Source: Azospirillum sp. TSO22-1
GTDB taxonomy: Bacteria > Pseudomonadota > Alphaproteobacteria > Azospirillales > Azospirillaceae
DNA: 34,528 nucleotides
Direction: 5' to 3'
Assembly (NCBI RefSeq): GCF_003116015.1
Contig: NZ_LGQZ01000055.1
Coordinates: 1-34,528, forward strand
A program made the position numbers and the translations under genes. Shown piece after piece: positions 13,356 to 22,116 of this stretch. The notes beneath the pieces are model-generated. The model searched no databases. It was given only the letters and a program-made list of their open reading frames with translations, and had not been told where the DNA came from. The number at the start of each line of letters is the position of its first letter. Position 1 is the first letter of the stretch.

Positions 13356-13389
13356 TCTAGGCTTCGGCTTTCGCAAAAGCGCGCCTAGA
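13356..13389. terminator. Inverted repeat between convergent genes, possible bidirectional terminator
   Basis: Outer arms TCTAGGC (13356-13362) and GCCTAGA (13383-13389) enclose an inner hairpin, GCTTT (13367-13371) and AAAGC (13376-13380). It overlaps the last codons of the minus-strand gene. No T-run follows on either strand, so intrinsic termination is uncertain. Confidence 0.4.
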
Positions 13390-14650
13390 TACGCCCGCCG
13401 CGCCGGCTCCCGCAGTCGCGGAGCACGGCCGGCAGCGTGCTCGGCGCGTTGTCGGCCGCGATGCTGAAGGCGAAGGCCGCGACCGCATCCCACCAGGCGA
13501 ACCGATCAGCCGTTGCGCCACTCCCGGACGGGGCTCCCTTCTGGGGAGGCACCTTGAGATTCGGATTTTCGATATCGTCGAGCATCAGCCCGTCCCCGGA
13601 GAACCCCCGCTCATCCAGGTCGGGGATACGGAAGCCAACGTATGCCACGGAATTCGGCGATACCGACGCCGGGACATAGGTCGCCGTGGCCGGCAGGGTG
13701 CGCCCATCGCCTGTCCGGAACTTGGCGGGGAACTTCTTCATCGTCCGCATCAGCGCCGGCAGGGAATCGGCGGTGTCGAACACGAGAAGCACACGCTCGC
13801 CGCCGGAGCACAACACCAAGCCATCGTATTCCCGTTCCCGCTGGGTGAAGTAGAAGGCGGCGACGTTCGACCCGTTGCGCTCTTCCAGCCAAAAGCGGGT
13901 CCGACCAGCGCTGTCGAAGATGATCCCCGCCTTTTCGGCGAGCTTCACCGGAAAGGTGGAGATGTCCTTCTCGAAGCCGCTGATGGAGTTCACCTCGAAG
14001 GCGGAGGCATCGACGCCCATGTCCCGGATGTACGTGGCGAGAAGATCGCCGGCCTTCAGGGTATTGGCGTCCAGGGCCGCCCCGCTGGCGCGGCCGAACC
14101 GATTGACCCCGAAGACATCCCGATCGCCATAATGTCGCGTCACACCGCCCAGGAATGCATAGGCACAGGCGGTCAGGCACAGCGCCTCCGGGTAGTCGTA
14201 GACCTTCATTATCCCCGCGAGCGGGATGGCGCGACCGATGTTCGTGTGCAGCCTCGCCGAGCGAATGACCCACCCGAGTTCCAGGGCAGCCCCGACATGG
14301 CCGTCGCGGGAATGCAGGTACAACTCGCTCGACAGCGGGCCATCGCGGTTCTTCAGGAATTTCCGCAGTTCGTTCGGGGTATCCTCGGTGATGATGCCCG
14401 TGCCCTGGATGTATGTGATCGACGCGCTGATCTGGATGGCGGCGAACGTCATCGGCTGCTCGTCGTCGAGCGGAAGCCGGTTGTACGGCGACACCGGCAG
14501 GCAGGTCTTATGCGTCGCCCACGGGTCCGGAAACGTCCCGGCTTTCGGGCAACCGTTATCGGCGCGGGCCGGCCCGAGGGGTGCCAGCAGCAGGGCAAAC
14601 AGGCAGGCAAAGGCGACCGTCGTTACTACCGCGCGCATCCGCACACTCAT
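13385..14650 (-). CDS. Exported protein with ClpP/crotonase-like (COG3904-type) region, possibly catalytically altered
   Basis: 421 residues from the ATG at 14650, preceded by GGAGAGG. An ATG at 14698 would place a charged leader before the signal peptide and is less likely. Signal peptide 1-30, cleaved after GPARA. The region about 65-190 matches the pattern of periplasmic ClpP/SppA-fold proteins: ELYLHSRDGHVGAALELG (where the family has SPGG), then LCLTACAYAFLGGVTRHYG and FGVNRFG. Relatives usually have SAC and GVHxF; here the likely nucleophile position is Thr160 and the His position is Asn183. The rest (190-421) is not recognisable. GC content looks lower than in the neighbours, which may mean later acquisition. 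The gene stands alone, convergent with the transporter operon. Confidence 0.7.
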   Translation of the reverse strand: MSVRMRAVVTTVAFACLFALLLAPLGPARADNGCPKAGTFPDPWATHKTCLPVSPYNRLPLDDEQPMTFAAIQISASITYIQGTGIITEDTPNELRKFLKNRDGPLSSELYLHSRDGHVGAALELGWVIRSARLHTNIGRAIPLAGIMKVYDYPEALCLTACAYAFLGGVTRHYGDRDVFGVNRFGRASGAALDANTLKAGDLLATYIRDMGVDASAFEVNSISGFEKDISTFPVKLAEKAGIIFDSAGRTRFWLEERNGSNVAAFYFTQREREYDGLVLCSGGERVLLVFDTADSLPALMRTMKKFPAKFRTGDGRTLPATATYVPASVSPNSVAYVGFRIPDLDERGFSGDGLMLDDIENPNLKVPPQKGAPSGSGATADRFAWWDAVAAFAFSIAADNAPSTLPAVLRDCGSRRGGRI

Positions 14651-14798
14651 GCCGCCTCTCCGGTTCCGCGATCGATTTCCGAACACCGCCCATATCACAA
14701 GCCATACAGAACCCTTGTCAAACGGCTTTGCGACGATGCGTTGAGCGGCGTTATCGGAACAAACGGCTCACGAGCATTCTTCATTCCCGCACGCGCGC

Positions 14799-14826
14799 AA
14801 AAAAAGGCCGCGCCCAACGGCGCGAC
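14799..14826 (-). terminator. Rho-independent terminator of the nitrate assimilation operon
   Basis: Read on the minus strand: GTCGCGCC (14826-14819), loop GTTG, GGCGCGGC (14814-14807), then one C and seven Ts (14805-14799). The stem is eight pairs including one G-T. It lies about 110 bases after the cobA stop and ends the nas operon. Confidence 0.85.
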
Positions 14827-14934
14827 CCTCCCCTGTCTCTCCAGCGCTCCGGCCAGCCGTTCAATCTCCTTGGCGACGGTCACATCGTCCTTGGCGATGC
14901 GGGGGCGCCACACACGTTCGCGATAACGAGGCTG

Positions 14935-15729
14935 TCAGATCCCGGAATCCGCCATCTCGCGCACCAGTACCGGCATCAGCCCCACAGTCCGCCCGACCAT
15001 GATCAGCGCCGGCCCGTCGCTAAGCTCCGCCGCGGCCCGCTCCGCAATATCGGCCAGGGTGCCGAGGCAGCGGCGCTCCTGGGGCAGCGTGCCGTTCTCG
15101 ATGACCAGTGCCGGCGTGTCCGGCGGCAGGCCGCGCGCCATCATCGCCGCGGCCACGGCGCCGATGCGGTCGCGGCCCATGTAGACCACCTGCGTGTGCT
15201 CCGCGAGGTCGGCGGAACCCAGCGGCAACCCGCCGTCGCGGCCGTGCGCGGTGTGCAGGGTGACGCCGCTCGCCAGGCCGCGGTGGGTCAGCGGCACGCC
15301 GGCCGACGCCGCGCAGCCCAGCGCCGCAGTGACGCCGGGAATCACCTTCACCGCGACGCCGTGCGCCTGAAGGTGCTGCATCTCCTCGCCGCCGCGGCCG
15401 AACAGCAGCGGGTCGCCGCCCTTCAGCCGCACCACCCGGCGGCCGGTGCGGGCCTTGGCCAGCAGCAGGCCGTTGATCGCCGCCTGCGCCATGGAATGGT
15501 TGCCGCTGCGCTTGCCGACGCAGACCCGCTCGGCGTCGCGCGGGGCGAGCGCCAGGATCTCCGGGCCGACCAGGGCGTCGTACAGCACCACCTCGGCCCG
15601 CATCAGCGCCTTGACGGCGGCCATCGTCAGCAGGTCGGGATCGCCCGGCCCGGCGCCCACCAGCAGCACCGGCGGGTTCTCCCCGGGCGGGGCGAACAGA
15701 AGGTCACGCGGCGACGTCATGTCGGGCAT
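14935..15729 (-). CDS. cobA: Uroporphyrinogen-III C-methyltransferase (SUMT)
   Basis: 264 residues. SAM-dependent methylation of uroporphyrinogen III at C2 and C7 to precorrin-2, the first committed step to siroheme. Motifs: VLLVGAGPGDPDLLT (SAM loop, about 21-35), VLYDALV, RLKGGDPLLFGRGGEE (the SUMT signature), VIPGVTAALG and a C-terminal GPALIMVGRTV. The start at 15729 has AAGGAG upstream; it overlaps the end of nasA by 26 bases, indicating translational coupling. Its place here makes sense because NirB needs siroheme. It is a stand-alone methyltransferase with no CysG-type dehydrogenase/ferrochelatase domain, so that step must be encoded elsewhere. Confidence 0.95.
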   Translation of the reverse strand: MPDMTSPRDLLFAPPGENPPVLLVGAGPGDPDLLTMAAVKALMRAEVVLYDALVGPEILALAPRDAERVCVGKRSGNHSMAQAAINGLLLAKARTGRRVVRLKGGDPLLFGRGGEEMQHLQAHGVAVKVIPGVTAALGCAASAGVPLTHRGLASGVTLHTAHGRDGGLPLGSADLAEHTQVVYMGRDRIGAVAAAMMARGLPPDTPALVIENGTLPQERRCLGTLADIAERAAAELSDGPALIMVGRTVGLMPVLVREMADSGI

Positions 15730-18334
15730 CGGCGATCAGCTCCTTGATTTCCGAGACGCAGCTGCCGCAGCCGGTGCCGGCCTTCAGCGCCGCGCCGATC
15801 TCCTGCACGCTGGTCAGGCCGGCCTCGACGGCGGCGCGCACGCGCGCCTCGGCGACGTTCCAGCAGGCGCACAGCACGCGCCCGCACTCGGTCGTGCCCG
15901 ACGGCGCCTGGCCGCTGAGCAGCCACGGCCGCTCCTCGGCCGACACGGCCGGCTCGGCGAAACGGGCGACCAGCCAGTCGCACGGGCGCTGCGGGCCGTC
16001 GATGCCGATGAACAGGACGGCCTCCAGCCGGTCGCCATCCAGCCGCGCCCAGCGGTGCACGCCACGCCCGCCGTCGTGCAGGTCGAGCCGCGCGACGCCG
16101 CCGAGCAGACGGGCGGCCCAGCCCTCCAGGTCGGCCGGCCACGCGTCGCCGGCCAGCAGCGTGACGCGGCAGCCGTCACGCACCGTGCCGACCCACCAGT
16201 CGGCGTCCGGCACCACCTCGGCGCGGCCGATCAGGAAACCGGTCCAGCCCGGCTCCCAACGGCGGAGCGACACCGGGCCGTGCTTCAGCTCCGGTTGGCC
16301 GGACACCGGGTCGGTGGCGGCCGGAAGCACCGGGCCGACACCGCCCTCCGAGGCGAAGCGGCGGCTCCAGTGGATCGGCGCGAACAGCGTGCCGGGGGTC
16401 TGGTCCTCGGTGACGCGCACGCGAAGAACGGCACGGCCGGCGATGCCCTCGACGACGGCGAGGTCGCCGTCCGTCAGGTCCTGTTCCGCCGCGTCGTCGG
16501 GGTGGATGGCGACGAACGGCTCGTCGGTGTGCGAGGCCAGCCGTGGCACCGTGCCGGTGCGCGTCATGGTGTGCCACTGGTCGCGCAGGCGCCCGGTGTT
16601 GAGGATGAAGGGGTGCTCCACCGAAACGACGTGCGCCGGCCGCTTCACCCGCACCGGCACCAGCCGGGCGCGGCCGTCCGGCGTGACGAAGCGGCCGTCG
16701 GCGAACAGGCGCGCGGTGCCTCCGTCCGCCCGCACCGGCCACTGCACCGGCTCCAGCGCGTCGTAGGCGGCGTCCGTCAGCCCCGCCAGCGGGCCGAGGT
16801 CGAAGGCGCGACTGCCGCCGTTCTCGAAGGCGGAGAGCGCGGCGTGCTCGCGGAAGATGTCGGCGGACGACGCCCAGGCGAAGGCCTCGCCCCAGCCGAG
16901 CCGGCGGCCGACCTGCGCCACCTGCCACCAGTCCGGCATGGCGGCGCCCGGCGAGGGACGCAGCGCCCGCTGGCGGGAGATGCGGCGTTCGGAGTTGGTG
17001 ACCGTACCGTCCTTCTCGCCCCAGGCCGAGGCCGGCAGCAGCACGTGGGCGTGCGCGGTGGTGTCGGTGCCGTGCACCGCGTCGGAGACGACGACGAACG
17101 GGCACGCGGCCAGCGCGGCGCGCACCGCGTCGGCGTCGGGCAGGCTGACCGCCGGGTTGGTCGCCATGATCCACAGCGCCTTGATGCGGCCCTCGGCGAC
17201 CGCCTGGAACAGGTCGACCGCCTTCAGGCCGGGCTTGGCGGCCATGGCCGGCGCCTGCCAGAAGCGCCCCACCCGCTCGACGTCCGCCGGGTCGTCGAAG
17301 CCCATGTGCGCGGCCAGCTGGTTGGCGAGGCCACCGACCTCGCGCCCACCCATGGCGTTGGGCTGTCCGGTCAGCGAGAACGGCCCCATGCCCGGCTTGC
17401 CGATGCGGCCGCTGGCGAGGTGGACGTTGAGGATGGCGTTGACCTTGTCGGTGCCCTGGCTGGACTGGTTGACACCCTGCGAGAACAGCGTAACGGTGCG
17501 CTCGGTCGCGGTGAACCAGCGGTAGAAGCGCGCGACGTCGGTGGCCCGCAGCCCGCAGCCGGCCGCCACCGCGTCGAGATCCGGCGCGTCGCGCTCGGCC
17601 GCCGCCAGGGCGTCGGCGAAGCCCTTGGTGTGCGCGGAGAGGAACTCGCCGTCGATGGCGCCGTTGCGCACGAGGTGCGCCAGCAGACCGTTGAACAGCA
17701 GCACGTCGCTGCCCGGCCGCAGCGGCAGGTGCAGGTCGGCGGAATCGCAGGTCGCGGTGCGGCGCGGGTCGATGACGACGATGCGGGCACCGCGGGCGCG
17801 CGCCGCCTCCAGGCGGCGGTGCAGGATCGGGTGGCACCACGCGGCGTTGGAGCCGACCAGCACCGCGAGGTCGCAGCCGTCCAGGTCCTCGTAGCAGCCG
17901 GGCACCACGTCGGCGCCGAAGGCGCGCTTGTGGCCGGCCACCGTGGAGGCCATGCACAGGCGCGAGTTGGTGTCGACGTTGGCCGAGCCGACGAAGCCTT
18001 TCATCAGCTTGTTGACCGCGTAGTAGTCCTCGGTCAGCAGCTGGCCGGAGACGTAGAAGGCCACGGAGTCCGGCCCGTGCTGCTCGGCGGCCGCGCGGAA
18101 GCCCTCCGCCACGGCGTCGAGCGCGGTGTCCCAGTCCACCGCCCGCCCGTTCACCTCCGGCGTCAGCAGGCGCCCGTGCAGGCCCAGCGTCTCGCCGAGC
18201 GCCATGCCCTTGGAGCACAGCCGGCCGCGGTTGGCGGGGTGGTCGGGGTCGCCCTGCACGGTGACGGCACCGTCCGCGCCGGCCTCGGCCAGCACGCCGC
18301 AGCCGACGCCGCAGTAGGGGCAGGTGGTGCGCAC
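15704..18334 (-). CDS. nasA: Assimilatory nitrate reductase catalytic subunit, Mo-bisMGD with C-terminal BFD-like [2Fe-2S] domain
   Basis: 876 residues. Reduces nitrate to nitrite in the cytoplasm. [4Fe-4S] ligands Cys5, Cys8, Cys12 and Cys40 in TTCPYCGVGCG and GRLCSKG. The Mo ligand is probably Cys127 in TNSRLCMAS. Further molybdopterin motifs: IDPRRTATCDSADLHLPLRP, FSQGVNQSSQGTDKVNAI, TGQPNAMGGREVGG, IMATNPAVSLPDAD. The last about 60 residues hold a BFD-like cluster, CACWN and TGCGSC, as in Klebsiella NasA. The start chosen is GTG 18334, preceded on the minus strand by GGGGGAGGGGGCT. The frame is open to an ATG at 18481, but that 49-residue extension is translated palindromic repeat. Third from last of the operon's functions: it feeds nitrite to NirBD. 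No NasB/NasC-type electron-transfer subunit is in the window. Confidence 0.93.
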   Translation of the reverse strand: MRTTCPYCGVGCGVLAEAGADGAVTVQGDPDHPANRGRLCSKGMALGETLGLHGRLLTPEVNGRAVDWDTALDAVAEGFRAAAEQHGPDSVAFYVSGQLLTEDYYAVNKLMKGFVGSANVDTNSRLCMASTVAGHKRAFGADVVPGCYEDLDGCDLAVLVGSNAAWCHPILHRRLEAARARGARIVVIDPRRTATCDSADLHLPLRPGSDVLLFNGLLAHLVRNGAIDGEFLSAHTKGFADALAAAERDAPDLDAVAAGCGLRATDVARFYRWFTATERTVTLFSQGVNQSSQGTDKVNAILNVHLASGRIGKPGMGPFSLTGQPNAMGGREVGGLANQLAAHMGFDDPADVERVGRFWQAPAMAAKPGLKAVDLFQAVAEGRIKALWIMATNPAVSLPDADAVRAALAACPFVVVSDAVHGTDTTAHAHVLLPASAWGEKDGTVTNSERRISRQRALRPSPGAAMPDWWQVAQVGRRLGWGEAFAWASSADIFREHAALSAFENGGSRAFDLGPLAGLTDAAYDALEPVQWPVRADGGTARLFADGRFVTPDGRARLVPVRVKRPAHVVSVEHPFILNTGRLRDQWHTMTRTGTVPRLASHTDEPFVAIHPDDAAEQDLTDGDLAVVEGIAGRAVLRVRVTEDQTPGTLFAPIHWSRRFASEGGVGPVLPAATDPVSGQPELKHGPVSLRRWEPGWTGFLIGRAEVVPDADWWVGTVRDGCRVTLLAGDAWPADLEGWAARLLGGVARLDLHDGGRGVHRWARLDGDRLEAVLFIGIDGPQRPCDWLVARFAEPAVSAEERPWLLSGQAPSGTTECGRVLCACWNVAEARVRAAVEAGLTSVQEIGAALKAGTGCGSCVSEIKELIADARHDVAA

Positions 18335-18335
18335 A

Positions 18336-18461
18336 GCCCCCTCCCCCGCCCCGGGGGAGGGTTGGGGTGGGGGTACCGACAAGAATCCGTCGCTGATCCT
18401 CGCCTGTACCCTCACCCGGCCGGCTTCGCCGGCCACCCTCTCCCGGGGCGGGAGAGGGGAT
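18336..18461. repeat. Palindromic repeats between nirD and nasA (copy B)
   Basis: Two parts. 18336-18376 is a C-run/G-run hairpin resembling copies A, C and D. 18407-18461 contains a perfect 7-bp hairpin, GGCCGGC (18418-18424) and GCCGGCC (18428-18434), with a TTC loop, flanked by CCCTC and GAGAGGGG runs. It fills most of the 139-base nirD-nasA gap and provides the ribosome-binding sequence for nasA. Confidence 0.65.
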
Positions 18462-18473
18462 CCATCCTCACCG

Positions 18474-18824
18474 TCATGCACTGGCCGTCTCCGTATACAG
18501 GGGATTGCCCAGCTCGATCACCCCGGCGACGACGCGCACCGGGATGGTGCGCGCCTGGCAGGCGTCCGGCCCGATCGAATGGCCGTCGGTCAGGTCGAAG
18601 ACCATGCCGTGCAGCGGGCAGGTCACCTTGCGGTCGTGCACGATGCCGTTGGACAGCGGACCGTTGCCGTGCGGGCAGCGGTCGCGCAGCGCGTAGACCT
18701 CGTCGGCGCCGGTGCGGAAGACGGCGATGTCGCCGCCCGGCGCCTTGACGACGCGCGCACCCCGGCGCGGGATGTCGGTGACGCGGCCGACGGCGACCCA
18801 GGACTGCGGAAGCATGGCGTTCAT
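18474..18824 (-). CDS. nirD: Nitrite reductase (NADH) small subunit, Rieske-type
   Basis: 116 residues from the ATG at 18824, five bases after the nirB stop. It has a complete Rieske [2Fe-2S] ligand set: Cys50 and His52 in RCPHGNGPL, Cys69 and His72 in TCPLHGMVFDL. It partners NirB in six-electron reduction of nitrite to ammonium. Not all NirD proteins keep these ligands; this one does, so it may carry a cluster. An in-frame upstream extension to 19025 overlaps nirB and is not coding. Confidence 0.93.
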   Translation of the reverse strand: MNAMLPQSWVAVGRVTDIPRRGARVVKAPGGDIAVFRTGADEVYALRDRCPHGNGPLSNGIVHDRKVTCPLHGMVFDLTDGHSIGPDACQARTIPVRVVAGVIELGNPLYTETASA

Positions 18825-18829
18825 CGGTC

Positions 18830-21277
18830 TCACTCCGCGGCGAGGGGGACGAGGGAGGCGAGCGGCGCGAATTCGTGGTTGTCCACGGCGCCCGAGGCGC
18901 GCTCGGCCCAGGGGTCGATCTGCTCGAACTTCTGGCTGTACAGGAAGCGCTGGTGCAGGGCCTCGCGCACCTCGACGTCCTCCATGCGGGCGCGGACGTA
19001 GTCGATGCCGACGCGCTCGATCCACGGCGCAGTGCGCTCCAGGTAGCGCGCCTCCTCGCGGTAGAGCTGCAGGAAGGCGCCGCAGACCTCCAGCACCTCA
19101 TCCTCGGTCTCGACCTTCATGAGGAGGTCGGTGGCGCGCACGTGCAGGCCGCCGTTGCCGCCGACGTGCAGCTCCCAGCCGCTGTCCACCGCGACGACGC
19201 CGAAGTCCTTGATGGTCGCCTCGGCGCAGTTCCGCGGGCAGCCGGACACCGCCATCTTGAACTTGTGCGGCGTCCAGGTTCCCCAGGTCATCTTCTCCAG
19301 CTTGACGCCCATGGACATGGAGGCCTGCGTGCCGAAGCGGCACCACTCCGAGCCCACACAGGTCTTCACCGTGCGCAGGCCCTTGGCGTAGGCGTGGCCC
19401 GACACCATGCCGGCCTTGTTGAGGTCGGACCACACCGCCGGCAGGTCCTCCTTCTTCACGCCCAGCAGGTCGATGCGCTGGCCGCCGGTGACCTTGACGG
19501 TGGGGATCTGGAACCGCTCCACCACGTCGGCGATGGCGCGCAGCTCCGACGCGTTGGTCAGGCCGCCCCACATGCGCGGCACGACAGAATAGGTGCCGTC
19601 CTTCTGGATGTTGGCGTGGACGCGCTCGTTGATGAAGCGGGACTGGTTGTCGTCCTTGTACTCGCCCGGCCACGCGCACATCAGGTAGTAGTTCAGGGCG
19701 GGGCGGCACGACGCGCAACCCTCGGCCGTCGTCCATTCCAGCGCCTGCATGACGGCGGGGATGGACTTCAGCTTGTCGATCACGATCAGCCGGCGCACGT
19801 CGTCGTGGGCGAGGTGCGTGCACTTGCACATGGGCTTGGGGCCCGTCTGCGCCTGGTAGCCGTCGCCCAGCGTGCAGGCCAGCAGCTTCTCCACCAGCCC
19901 GGTGCAACCGCCGCAGGACGCCGACGCCTTGGTGTGGGTGCGCACATCCTCGACCGAGCAGCAGCCCTTGTCGCGGATCGCCGCGACCACCGTGCCCTTG
20001 TTGACGCCGTTGCAGCCGCAGATCTCCGCCGTGTCAGGCAGCGCGGCGACGGCCGCGAAAGGGTCCTGCGCCTGCGCGCCCGCCCCCTGGCCGAAGATCA
20101 GCGTGTCGCGGAGCGGCGCGATGTCCTCCGCGTCCTTGAGGAGCTGGAAGTACCAGGGGCCGTCCTTGGTGTCGCCGTACAAGACCGTGCCGACGATGCG
20201 GTTGTCGCGCAGCACGATGCGCTTGTAGACGCCGCGCGCGCCGTCGCGGAACACGATGTCCTCGGTGCCGGCGTCGCCGAAGGTGCCGGCCGAGTACAGC
20301 TCGACGCCCGTCACCTTGAGGCGCGTCGCCGAGACGGTGCCGGTGTAGGCGCTCTCCGGCGCGCCGGCCAGATGGTCGGCGCACACCTTCGCCATGTCCC
20401 ACAACGGCGCCACGAGGCCGTAGGTCTGGCCGCGGTGCTCGACGCACTCGCCGACCGACAGGATGTCGGGGTCGGAGGTCACCATGCGGTCGTCCACCAC
20501 GATGCCGCGGTTGACCTCCAGGCCGGCCAGCTTGCCCAGCGCGGTGTTCGGGCGGATGCCCACCGCCATGACCACGAGGTCGGCGTCCAGCTCGCGCCCG
20601 TCGGCGAGCCTGACCTTCTGCACCTTGCCGTCGCCGAGGATGGCCTCGGTCTGCGCCTTGGTGATGATTTTGATGCCGCGGCCCTCCAGCTCCGCCTGCA
20701 GCAGCCAGCCGGCCGCCTCGTCGAGCTGGCGCTCCATGATCGTGCCCATGAGGTGGAGGACGGTGACCTCCATGCCGTTCAGCGCGAGGCCGTTGGCCGC
20801 CTCCAGGCCGAGCAGGCCGCCGCCGATGACCACCGCGTGGGTGCCGGTCTTCGCCGCGGCGACCATGGCCTCGACGTCCGACAGGTCGCGGAAGCCGATG
20901 ACGCCGGGCAGCTCCTTGCCGGGGATCGGCAGCACCACCGGGTCGGAGCCGATGGCGAGCAGCAGCTTGTCGTAGGCCACCGTCTTGCCGCCGACCGAGG
21001 TGACGGTCTTGGCCGTGCGGTCGATGCCCTCGATGCGGTCGCCGGTGTGCAGCGTGATGCCGTTGGCCTCGTACCAGTCGCGGCCGTTGAGGATGATCTG
21101 CTCGAACGACTTCTCCCCGGCCAGAACCGGCGAGAGCATGATGCGGTTGTAGTTCGGGTGCGGCTCGGCGCCGAACACCGTGATGTCGTAGCGGCCGGGG
21201 GCGCGGAGCAGCAGCTCCTCCACCGTGCGGATGCCGGCCATGCCGTTGCCGATGACGACGAGACGTTCTTTGGTCAT
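18830..21277 (-). CDS. nirB: Nitrite reductase (NADH) large subunit, siroheme enzyme
   Basis: 815 residues, the normal NirB length. FAD site VVIGNGMAGIRTVEE (7-21), NAD site AVVIGGGLLGLEAANGL (about 148-164), then a BFD-like [2Fe-2S] domain with ICGCNGVNKG and CGGCTGLV. The nitrite/sulfite reductase half carries the siroheme-[4Fe-4S] cysteines in KTCVGSEWCRFGTQ and VSGCPRNCAEAT. It catalyses NADH-dependent nitrite reduction to ammonium in the cytoplasm. Within the operon it follows nrtD by 31 bases and is followed by nirD, its small subunit. Siroheme supply is aided by cobA at the end of the same operon. Confidence 0.96.
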   Translation of the reverse strand: MTKERLVVIGNGMAGIRTVEELLLRAPGRYDITVFGAEPHPNYNRIMLSPVLAGEKSFEQIILNGRDWYEANGITLHTGDRIEGIDRTAKTVTSVGGKTVAYDKLLLAIGSDPVVLPIPGKELPGVIGFRDLSDVEAMVAAAKTGTHAVVIGGGLLGLEAANGLALNGMEVTVLHLMGTIMERQLDEAAGWLLQAELEGRGIKIITKAQTEAILGDGKVQKVRLADGRELDADLVVMAVGIRPNTALGKLAGLEVNRGIVVDDRMVTSDPDILSVGECVEHRGQTYGLVAPLWDMAKVCADHLAGAPESAYTGTVSATRLKVTGVELYSAGTFGDAGTEDIVFRDGARGVYKRIVLRDNRIVGTVLYGDTKDGPWYFQLLKDAEDIAPLRDTLIFGQGAGAQAQDPFAAVAALPDTAEICGCNGVNKGTVVAAIRDKGCCSVEDVRTHTKASASCGGCTGLVEKLLACTLGDGYQAQTGPKPMCKCTHLAHDDVRRLIVIDKLKSIPAVMQALEWTTAEGCASCRPALNYYLMCAWPGEYKDDNQSRFINERVHANIQKDGTYSVVPRMWGGLTNASELRAIADVVERFQIPTVKVTGGQRIDLLGVKKEDLPAVWSDLNKAGMVSGHAYAKGLRTVKTCVGSEWCRFGTQASMSMGVKLEKMTWGTWTPHKFKMAVSGCPRNCAEATIKDFGVVAVDSGWELHVGGNGGLHVRATDLLMKVETEDEVLEVCGAFLQLYREEARYLERTAPWIERVGIDYVRARMEDVEVREALHQRFLYSQKFEQIDPWAERASGAVDNHEFAPLASLVPLAAE

Positions 21278-21308
21278 GCTCGGAACCTCGGGGCTTGTGC
21301 GGCGGCGC

Positions 21309-22103
21309 TCAGGCGGCTTCGACGTGGCGGTGGCGCTCGTAGAGGAAGCGCAGCACCTCGCCGCGGCAGTGCACGTAGGTCGGGTCCTCGGCCAGTTCGA
21401 GCCGGCGGCGCGGCCGCTTCAGCGGCACGTCCAGCACCTGGCCGATGGTGGCGGCCGGGCCGTTGGTCATCATCACGATGCGGTCGGACAGCAGCACCGC
21501 CTCGTCCACGTCGTGGGTGATCATGATCACCGTGTTGCCCAGCGTGGTCTGGATCTCCATCAGGCTGTCCTGCAGGTGCGCGCGGGTCAGCGCGTCGAGC
21601 GCGCCGAACGGCTCGTCCATCAGCAGCACCTTCGGCTCCATGGCCAGCGCGCGGGCGATGCCGACGCGCTGCTTCATGCCGCCGGAGATCTCCTCCGGGT
21701 ACTTGGCAATGGCGTGGTCCATGTGGACCAGCGACAGGTTGCGCAGCGTCCACTCGTGGCGCTCGGCCTTGCTCTTGGTCTTGCCGAACACCTTGTCCAC
21801 GCCGAGGCGGACGTTGTCGTAGACGGTCAGCCAGGGCAGCAGCGAGTGGTTCTGGAACACCACAGCGCGGTCGGGGCCGGGGCTGTCCACCTCGCGGTTC
21901 TCCAGCAGCACGCCGCCGGTCGTGCAGCGCAGCAGGCCGGCCACGATGTTCAGCACCGTGGACTTGCCGCAGCCGGAGTGGCCGATGATCGAGATGAACT
22001 CGCCGCGGTCGATCTTCAGGCCCACGTCCTTGAGCACCACCGACTTGGTGTTGCCGCGGATGAACTCCATGCCGACGTTTTCGAGGGAGAGGTAGGCGTG
22101 CAT
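21309..22103 (-). CDS. nrtD: Nitrate ABC transporter ATP-binding protein
   Basis: 264 residues. Walker A GHSGCGKSTVL, Q-loop region AVVFQNHSLLPW, signature ISGGMKQRVGIARAL, Walker [17 protein letters not shown] and switch His in ITHDVDEAVLL are all present. Sequence style and position after nrtA and nrtB identify it as the NrtD/NasD-type ATPase. The cyanobacterial four-component system also has NrtC, an ATPase fused to a binding domain; no such gene is here, so NrtD probably works as a homodimer. Thirteen bases separate it from nrtB. Confidence 0.94.
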   Translation of the reverse strand: MHAYLSLENVGMEFIRGNTKSVVLKDVGLKIDRGEFISIIGHSGCGKSTVLNIVAGLLRCTTGGVLLENREVDSPGPDRAVVFQNHSLLPWLTVYDNVRLGVDKVFGKTKSKAERHEWTLRNLSLVHMDHAIAKYPEEISGGMKQRVGIARALAMEPKVLLMDEPFGALDALTRAHLQDSLMEIQTTLGNTVIMITHDVDEAVLLSDRIVMMTNGPAATIGQVLDVPLKRPRRRLELAEDPTYVHCRGEVLRFLYERHRHVEAA

Positions 22104-22116
22104 CGGCTGGTCCTCC

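Noticed and set aside
14695..14913. Small minus-strand ORF after cobA (VWRPRIAKDDVTVAKEIERL...)
   Set aside because: It runs straight through the operon terminator hairpin and T-run, and has no good start. The first 30 residues look protein-like, so a decayed relic is possible but unsupported.
18335..18481. 49-residue N-terminal extension of nasA to an ATG at 18481
   Set aside because: It translates the palindromic repeat; NasA proteins begin close to the TTCPYCGVGC motif, and a GTG with a Shine-Dalgarno is at 18334.
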